From NCBI GenBank assembly GCA_036172665.1, contig CM069875.1:22103806-22167805 (forward strand): 64,000 nt of DNA, given 5' to 3'. A program made the translations under genes and the position numbers. The number at the start of each line of letters is the position of its first letter. Positions within the stretch are counted from its first letter, which is position 1. Below are positions 57,330 to 64,000 of this stretch, piece by piece. The notes under the pieces are model-generated. The model was not told the origin of the DNA. It saw only the letters and a program-made list of their open reading frames with translations, and did no database searches. The stretch comes from Prosopocoilus inquinatus (taxonomy: Eukaryota > Arthropoda > Insecta > Coleoptera > Lucanidae).

Positions 57330-57770
57330 ACTAAAAGGTGAGGTTTACTTAAAGAAACTGTTCAATATGACAACCATTCTGTTCCACATACTTTTGACTC
57401 CTTATTCTAACAGAGTTTCAGACACTACAAAGTGTGTTTTCGTTTAATAATCTTATCACATCCAGCATTTTTTGTTCTAAAATTCCCTGAGCTTCTGGCG
57501 GTGCAAAATTAAATACTTCGTTTTTAGTGGCGGTGCAAAATTAAATACTTCACCTTCAGTGGCGGTGCAAAATTAAATACTTCGTTTTTAATGGTACCCC
57601 GTAAATGACAGTCAAGGGGGATAAGGTCGGGTGATCTTGCAAACCATTGTACTGGTCCATTATTTGAAAGCACTCTAGTTAAAGTTTTCTCTCAAAAAAT
57701 GTGCATCACGAGTGTTACGGGCCAGGTGACCATCCTGCTGGAACCTGATGTTTTGTCGTAGGGTTTAATA
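57330..57770 (-). pseudogene. DDE transposase C-terminal relic (mariner-like)
   Basis: Reading the minus strand from 57770, VPAGWSPGP-like residues are followed by QWFARSPDLIPLDCHLRGTI (about 57650-57590), holding the third catalytic Asp in PLD. A segment EAQGILEQKMLDVIRLLNEN and the end VEQNGCHIEQFL come near 57490-57350. A 32-bp tandem repeat interrupts the frame. The N-terminal and first catalytic parts are absent. Confidence 0.75.
57496..57591. repeat. 32-bp tandem repeat, 3 copies
   Basis: TGGCGGTGCAAAATTAAATA begins at 57496, 57528 and 57560. Copies 1 and 3 continue CTTCGTTTTTA and copy 2 reads CTTCACCTTCA. The period is not a multiple of three, so it breaks the transposase frame. Confidence 0.92.
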
Positions 57771-58195
57771 ATTTGTCTAGAAGCAGGTTTTTTGCGTTTG
57801 TTCCAAATATCTGTTACGTCAATATTGTTTCGTTATTTTACAGTATTGAGTGTTTAATTTCATAGCCTACTAATGCCAAAAGGGATTAATTTATGTTTTT
57901 GTAAATATCTCCCCTAAAATTAAAAATTTTTCGGGTATGTCATACATCGTTGAAATCTCTTTTTAAAGACTATCTAACTAACCAAACACTAATATGGGTG
58001 CCATATGAATAACAAAAGTTAGCGCTAATAACTTGAGAACAAATGACAATCGGAGGTTTCTGTTTGCATCAAAAACTTTGTCTTAAAATAGTGTCTGAAC
58101 GATGTAAAAGTTTAGAAGAGGTCACATCAGGTGTTATCGAGTAATTGAGGAATACTGAAATCGTCAAATTTTGGGTTTTCTTAAATTATCTTAAA

Positions 58196-60339
58196 ACTGA
58201 AAAAAGTTATGGTGAATTTGAAACGAGATTTGTTGCGAGCATTGAATTCTACAAAACATTCCCCATTTAACCGTTGCTCTATGTCTTCTAATAACCGAGA
58301 TGCCAATGGTGAGCATCGAAATGTGGACACAGTGTATAAATATTCAGGCATAGTTACAAGGTAAAAGCCTTCTATATAAAAACAGTTTAACAATTTTACA
58401 TCAACTTATCTTAAAAACTATGCATGCTTGACCCTTTATGCACAGAGGCTTTTTGTTTTGTTTTTTCATGTACTATCTGTAGTTAACTGGTCGGACACGT
58501 ATTGAGTGCCTTACCTTATAACATACGGAGAAAATTGAAAGGGTAGCTAGCAAATCAAATTAAAGCTACTTTCTTTTAACAAAAAAAAGTTACAAGAATT
58601 TATAGTGAAATTTACTACCTGTAGTAATACTTTAAGCTACGGTACGGTAAAAATTAGTTGAAAAGTTCTTTCGATGCAGAAACAGTGTATTAATACAAAT
58701 AATAAATTAAAAGTTAAGGTTATTAAATTTTGTTCTTTTAATGCCCAAAAACTGCTGTTCATATTGTTGAGAAACGCTGACCAATTAAATAAAAATAGAA
58801 AACAGGTTAACGAGACATTTAAACAATGACTAAAGAATTTAGAGTTCATTTAATAAAAAAGTGTAGTTTATAATTACTTTAAAAGAACTGAACATAAATT
58901 TATAAGAAATTTAAACTGATTATCTTGTCATTGAGTTTTGATCAAAAACGAAGGAAAACGTTTTATGTTGATCTCCTAAAGCTGCCCTTTTAATCTTTTC
59001 CGTACGTTATGAGACCAGAGATAAGCTTGTAAGCGCGCCATCAAGTAACCAGGAGTGTGACCTTAAACCGGATGAAATTATAGCAAATTTTAGCAATTTT
59101 AAAATTATGATGACAGGCCATTGTTTACGTATTGTCCGCTTCGTGCGTTATAGCTTACAAGGCAGCAGTATAGCTGTTTGCTATACATTTCGCACAGTAT
59201 CAAGGTCAGCCCCCTGACTACGCGATGGCGTTATTAGTAGTTATTAGTAGTCATCGGAATTTTATATTTTAATTGGTTAATCTCTAAAAAGGAGCAGTTT
59301 TCTTTTTAATTCTTAAGTTGTTAAAACTTTAAACGTAAAGTTACTTTTAACTGTAGAATGTTTGTTTTATTATCCTTAAGACGGGTTTCCTAGAACGGGG
59401 GCGATTTTTCCATGTCAGTTTAATTCTAAGAGCGCTTTTGTAAACTATCCAGTGTGTTTCTTGGGTAATATTCCTTCTCTGTCTTATAAATTATTTTATA
59501 TATCTTGATTTTCATTTTATTGACTCCTAGGTGTACCCAGGAAGGCTTTACAAACAAACCCAGTCTAAGCTTCGGTTGTAAGGACAATTGTTTCGGAATA
59601 AAACGGAGCTTAAAGTTTTTACACTTTTAGAGTCGGTTTTTCTATCTCATTTTAACATTAAACTTCGCTTTATTTTCAAGTAACAATTGTAAGGATAATT
59701 ATTTCCACAGGAATAAAACGGACTTTAAAGTTAAACCCCGATTGAAAAACTGGTCCTTCGTTGTCAAATCAAACATGAAGACATTAAATTTACACATGAG
59801 ATTTAAATTTTAAAGCCTCCTTTCGTTCGATTATGAAACCGAGCCGTAAAGTGACTACTTAAAGCCTCCTTTAATTCTATTATGAAAACTGCCCTTAAAT
59901 CACATAAAGCTAGTAAGGCAGTAAACAGAGAATTTAAATAATCCATTAAAAACAAACGGTATTTACTTTTGCACATGAATATCATTGTCCGCAGCAATAA
60001 ATTAAATTCATTAGTAAATCCATTATTAAATGTATGCCGGATTCTCCGGTTAATGGGAGGCAAGTTGCGAAGTTGAGATTGATGTTGATTCTATATAGTT
60101 CGGGAATCACATTTACACAAATCTGCACTTGGAGACGCACGCCAATGGGCTGAATTACTTCGGAGTTTAATTCGCTGGTGTATTACTCGCGGGGGTGCAA
60201 CCATGCCACCCCCTGCATACATTAGTTAACCCTACGGCGAAGTTCGTCCTTTAAAGAGATTATACGTTTTACACCATGTGATTACTCACAAGGCTTTATT
60301 TATTTAAGTTGCGTTCGCAAACCAGCTTCAGAAAATATT
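58196..60339. other. noncoding stretch with local duplications
   Basis: Direct repeats: GGAATAAAACGGAGCTTAAA near 59594 and GGAATAAAACGGACTTTAAA near 59710; and TAAAGCCTCCTTT at 59811 and again at about 59869, with the following ATTATGAAA shared. 60100-60250 is GC-richer. Minus-strand frames here (58849-58637, 60063-59803) have no recognisable domain. Confidence 0.45.
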
Positions 60340-61298
60340 TTATTTTGGTAGGCAGAGACAATAACAGATTTACATAATTCATTTGCAAAAATGAAAATAG
60401 ACAAAGCTCTCGGATGTGATGGTGTATAATGCCAGATATAGTGAACAACAAGGAAGAGGAGGAAGAGGCAGACAAAAAATGTTTTTTTCATTATTATTAA
60501 ATGACAGCGGAACAAAAGGCAATAGAAAAGTGGGGTATGAAAATCTGCAACAACTTCAGAGACACATTTAACCACAGCAAGTAAAATATTATAATAAGAA
60601 TACCAAAAGCAAGACTTAGAAAACGATTATAACAAACAATTGAGGATACACAATATAGATTCAAAAGGGAGAGAGGAACGCAGGATGTAATATATGCTTT
60701 AAGACAGACAAGTGAAATGGCAATAAGGAAAGGAAGGGAAGTACATATTTGCTCCGTAGACATGGAAAAATCCTGTCATCGAGTGAGCAGAAGTGACGTA
60801 TGGAAGGTGCTTGAAATAGGAGAAATTGATCAAGGAGATACACAATGATTAATAAAAGCAATTATAAAAATAACAGAAACTGCATCAGATTAAATCAAAA
60901 AGAGTCAGAAAATTCGAAACCATAATAGAACTAAAACAAGGCGGCGTACTAAGCCCCTTACTGTTTGCACTTGTCTTGGACATGGCTACAAAAAAAAAGT
61001 AAAGGAAAAGATAAAAAACTACAAGGTGGGTTACTGGACGATACAAATGGTAGACTTAACCACCGAATTAATGCTTGCGGACAGTATGGCTGTAGTAGCA
61101 GTAAATGAGAAAGAATTACAATACAATTTAAATACGTTAAACGACGAAATGGATCAACATGAAGTTGGATACAGAAAACACAAAGACTATGATCATATCA
61201 AAGGAAAAGAAGAAACACAACATAAAGGTAGATAACAAAAAAAAATAGAACAGAAGCTCAAATACATAGGTACCACAATAGAAGCAGACGGTAAATTA
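60340..61298 (+). pseudogene. LINE reverse transcriptase relic, second clade
   Basis: Decayed non-LTR reverse transcriptase on the plus strand. In order: KIDKALGCDGV near 60390, a region with frameshifts, then RFKRERGTQDVIYALRQTSE (60660-60720), EVHICSVDMEKSCHRVSRSD (60740-60800; the catalytic FxxxDxxKAF equivalent), IELKQGGVLSPLLFALVLDM (60926-60985), and LMLADSMAVVA near 61070 where YADDM is expected (Asp-Ser). The KLKYIGTTIEADGKL block near 61255-61296 is cut by the element starting at 61299. It differs from the relics at 4750 and 25515. Confidence 0.82.
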
Positions 61299-61480
61299 CA
61301 GTGAAACCTCTCATTACGGACACCTCTGATAAACGGACCCCTCTCTAACCGGACAATTTTATGGCGACGGAATATTTCTATAGGATCTTTTAATAAAATT
61401 CTCTCTATTAAGCGGACACTCTCATAAACGGACTTATTTATAGATTATATGTATGTAATATCAAAATAAAAATAAAATCT
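61299..61480. mobile_element. pogo/Tigger-like element end
   Basis: Starts TA then CAGTGAAACCTCTCATTACG and contains several variants of ATAAACGGACNCCTCT, a repeat style common at the ends of pogo/Tigger-type elements. It is inserted in the KL codons of the LINE relic. No matching right end was found. Confidence 0.6.
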
Positions 61481-63131
61481 TATTACCACTAAACATCAGA
61501 AGTCCTGTAACTATTGTATATGAGACGTGATAATACACCAGTCTCTTCTTTAATACAAACGTAAACACCGTGACAAATTACTTGTTACTTATGACTAAAT
61601 TTCCTTTGTTTGAAACTGCCTACCATTTACAGTTAACTTGTTCCTTCCGTTTTCGGTATCTCAGTTCCGTTAACAATAAATCAGGATTTCGAGTAACGCA
61701 TTTGAAAACAATGGTCATTATCCGAGGTATTTTTGAATGTTTCTTGCATATTAAATTCTTTTTACATTACGTTGTAATTAATCTTTAATTATTAGCCGTA
61801 GATTAGAAAGGCGCTCAATTTAAAATTGCGGCAGAGTGATTTATGGCCAATTTCACCCCCTCACATAATATACCGTGCGGTCTCCCACGGTCGCCGCCGA
61901 ATATTTTTAATTAATATCCGGGGTAATATATTACATCGGCGGCATTTAATTCCGCAAAGCTCATTTTTCGATCAGGGTTTCAATCGAATAAGGAAACAAT
62001 GCGGCATTGTACAAGGTTCATTTGAGGTATGTGATTTTCTGAGCCTTATGGCGTAAGCTGATTTAGTATGGAACGAGCAGTTTAAAATGAATGCGAACAA
62101 AGTCCAAAGTCTTCATCTAGATAAAATACATCATAACAATAGAAAAATTGCTCCACGAGATCAAGACCGAAAGTTATTTATGCGATGGCCGCCGAGAATT
62201 TTAAGGAGATCCGCCGGCGGCGGTTTCTTTTTAAAATTATTTTATATCCGAGTTATTTCGGACTGAAAATATACTACCCCATCTGGAACGGATAGCCACC
62301 GATCCAATAAAACTCTAATACTTTCATCCTTTGAACTGTTTAGAAGTGATCAAAAGATTTTCTCTATATATATTTACTTTGTGTGCAATTGATATTGAAA
62401 CTTTGGCGGCGGAAACTAATATCGGTAATACGTTTTGCAGTTTCAACTTCATTTTAAGTGCCTACCTACCAAAAACTCGAACCGTTCCTGAATTACATTG
62501 TTGGCTCTGCCAGCATTTCAATTAAACGAATTTAAAGGCTCGTGCTTTGCTCACTGAAATTACAAGTGCTTTCAGCTATAATCCACAGATAGCATTAGCA
62601 AACCTTGAAAACATTGTTTTATCTCAATAATTGCAAGACTAATATAAATTTTGTAAAGTTGCTGATAAACAAAGCAAAACGAATATTTTCACATATTTGC
62701 TTTGATGCATTAAATCACGGATTAATCTGAACAAACAAATAAATATCTTTATAAACAGGCTATGCTTTTAAACTTAAAAAAAAAAACCTTAAAGTAATCA
62801 CATTGTATTGGCAAGTGCACTAAAGTATTTTCTGTGTTCTCTTACAGTTAATGAAACTCTTATAAAAAAAAAAACATTATTAGAAACATAAAATGAAGTT
62901 TATTCAATAAACTTTTACTTATTATTATATAGAACCAGGATGCGAGAACTCTGAGGGATTTCAGTGTGAATAACGAAAAAATTGTACAAAGTATGTGAGC
63001 AACAATTACTGGCAGATGTCTCTGTAAAAACGATTTCGGGTTTCGCAAATTGACGACTAATTTCGAACACTTTAATTAAACACAAACGTTTACAAAACAA
63101 ATGACTACACTAATAATAATCTACATCACTT
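61481..63131. other. noncoding stretch with GC-richer islands at 61830-62240
   Basis: 61830-62050 and 62160-62240 have high-complexity, GC-richer text with TTTATGGCC, TTAATTAAT and CCGCCGGCGGCGG words, and no repeat hallmarks. They are candidate regulatory elements with homeodomain-like sites; this is inference. Nothing else recognised. Confidence 0.42.
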
Positions 63132-63243
63132 ATGCTGCAATTCTGAGCTCGATCGTAGGCATCATAAGATATTATCGTGCCATTTAAATGTACAAGTCGT
63201 AAGTACCTTACGATCCTTACGATCGAGCTCAGAATTGCAGCAT
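63132..63243. repeat. near-perfect hairpin, 112 bp
   Basis: ATGCTGCAATTCTGAGCTCG then ATCGTA on the left pairs with its exact inverse at the right, ending GCAGCAT. The arms are about 28-30 bp with a loop of about 50 bases. It may be a small foldback element or a hairpin RNA source. Confidence 0.82.
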
Positions 63244-64000
63244 TATTTAATAAATAACATTTCTGTATTTCACCGTTTACTAGTCCAAGTTGTTCGCACT
63301 TATCGCACGCTAAATTCAAACTGTTCAAATTGCGCGCCCGTCCTCGCTTGTAAGGAGTGTCTAAATAAAAAACTGATCAAGCAGGCTGTGGAAGACGCAA
63401 ACAAGGTCTGTATGTCTTAGATAATTTCGTACTTTTAGCAAAGACATAAACCCCCGTATGGTATTTCGTTAAATATTATTCAGTGTAAAGTAAATGTAAA
63501 CATTTAAATTTTAAAATAGGTTCCCAAAAATTAACATTTAATATATTTATTTATTTAGTAAAAGTTACGGAAGACGTGTTTATTCAACAGCAAATTTGGC
63601 GTTACATCTGACAGCTTCACAGTTGAATTTAGAAGCGACTAAAAATATTAAAAAAAAGTACTCAATGAGGATTTCGTGAAAAGATACTAAGAGAACGCTA
63701 TCACGTGACCGAAGACGATTTCAGATACTTTGTATTCTATAAAATTGATTTCACATTTCGTGTGTACATATTTTGAATTGATAACTATTTCAGACTGTCT
63801 TGCAACTTCTAATAAGAAAATAAGGTATCTTTATGCTGTAAGTAGTTAGTTAAGTAGTTAAAAATCATATGAATTTAAATTGTTGAGCAGCATCCTGTTG
63901 AAAGCGCCGTATTAGTAGTAGTAAACGCTCAGCCCATTGATCACATTTGTATTAAAAAAATGGTCATTGGTCTTTTGCACCACAGAAAAATTAGATTCAC
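63244..64000. other. noncoding stretch
   Basis: No gene recognised to the window end. The 61-codon plus frame at 63235-63420 starts inside the hairpin and has a few cysteines but no known domain. Confidence 0.42.

Larger units (their letters stand above)
56890..58195. mobile_element. DNA transposon with about 317-bp inverted arms, 1.3 kb
   Basis: The left arm (56890-57207) and right arm (57879-58195) are inverse copies throughout, for example AACACCTGATGTGACCTCTT on the left and its inverse on the right, then CAGAAACCTCCGATTGTCAT and its inverse. Between the arms lies the C-terminal end of a DDE transposase on the minus strand. Terminal repeats this long are unusual for Tc1/mariner relatives. 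Confidence 0.87.

Noticed and set aside
1..64000. CRISPR array, operons or other bacterial features
   Set aside because: No regularly spaced repeats of that type; introns, SINEs and LINEs show the DNA is eukaryotic.

Overview
The window is AT-rich, intron-bearing, repeat-dense eukaryotic DNA. The mobile elements (Tc1 and mariner relics, pogo/Tigger pieces, an R1-like LINE, jockey/CR1-like LINE relics, a Ty3/gypsy element, tRNA-headed SINEs, hammerhead-bearing repeats) are the mix usual in arthropods, most likely an insect; the species cannot be named from sequence alone. Only a small fraction looks like host coding sequence. The clearest host exon is at 11493-11674 (+): a signal peptide and one complete LDL-receptor class A domain, followed by a GT donor. 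A second candidate exon in matching phase lies at 12305-12409. A weak host exon candidate on the minus strand sits near 31.0-31.35 kb.

Layout. 0-11 kb: small inverted-repeat elements (1231-1492, 2972-3181, 4106-4217, 10566-11098), a jockey/CR1-like LINE relic (4750-6370), a pogo/Tigger transposase relic (6430-6960) and a complete but dead Tc1 element with TA duplications (7936-9419). 11-13 kb: LDLa gene. 13-30 kb: mostly MITE-like hairpins (13369, 14695, 15981, 16572, 20645, 22544, 23734, 26522, 29226), a possible solo LTR (19211-19621), a LINE scrap (25515-25940) and a mariner relic (28390-29160). 29.7-30.4 kb: a 312-bp-period repeat with a hammerhead ribozyme, next to a second hammerhead-like relic. 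31466-37503 (-): a near full-length R1-clade-like LINE with a 13-bp target site duplication, GC-richer than its surroundings and broken by stops and frameshifts. 38-46 kb: MITEs, a complete dead mariner element (41514-42846), a second hammerhead insertion made of two inverted partial copies (43270-43782), and a SINE with a 12-bp duplication (44997-45172). 47756-51660 (-): a 3'-truncated Ty3/gypsy element with 5' LTR, primer binding site and fused gag-pol frame. 52-64 kb: degenerate hammerhead repeat, local duplications, a second SINE, a 1.3-kb element with about 317-bp inverted arms, an RT relic with a pogo-like end inserted in it, GC-richer islands that may be regulatory, and a terminal hairpin.

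The most interesting system is the set of hammerhead ribozyme motifs. Two insertions (29.7 and 43.3 kb) carry a complete type-I hammerhead (CUGAAGA core, stem II, GAA, palindromic ACAGCUGU stem III, C17, extended stem I). They resemble the small tandem self-cleaving animal retroelements called retrozymes, and each is bounded by a 12-13 bp target site duplication. A second family with GAAACGTTGAGTG hallmarks, like the hammerheads of Penelope-like elements, is present as three decayed copies (25.3, 30.3, 39.5 kb). Everything stated about function is inference from motif recognition; no search or folding program was run.
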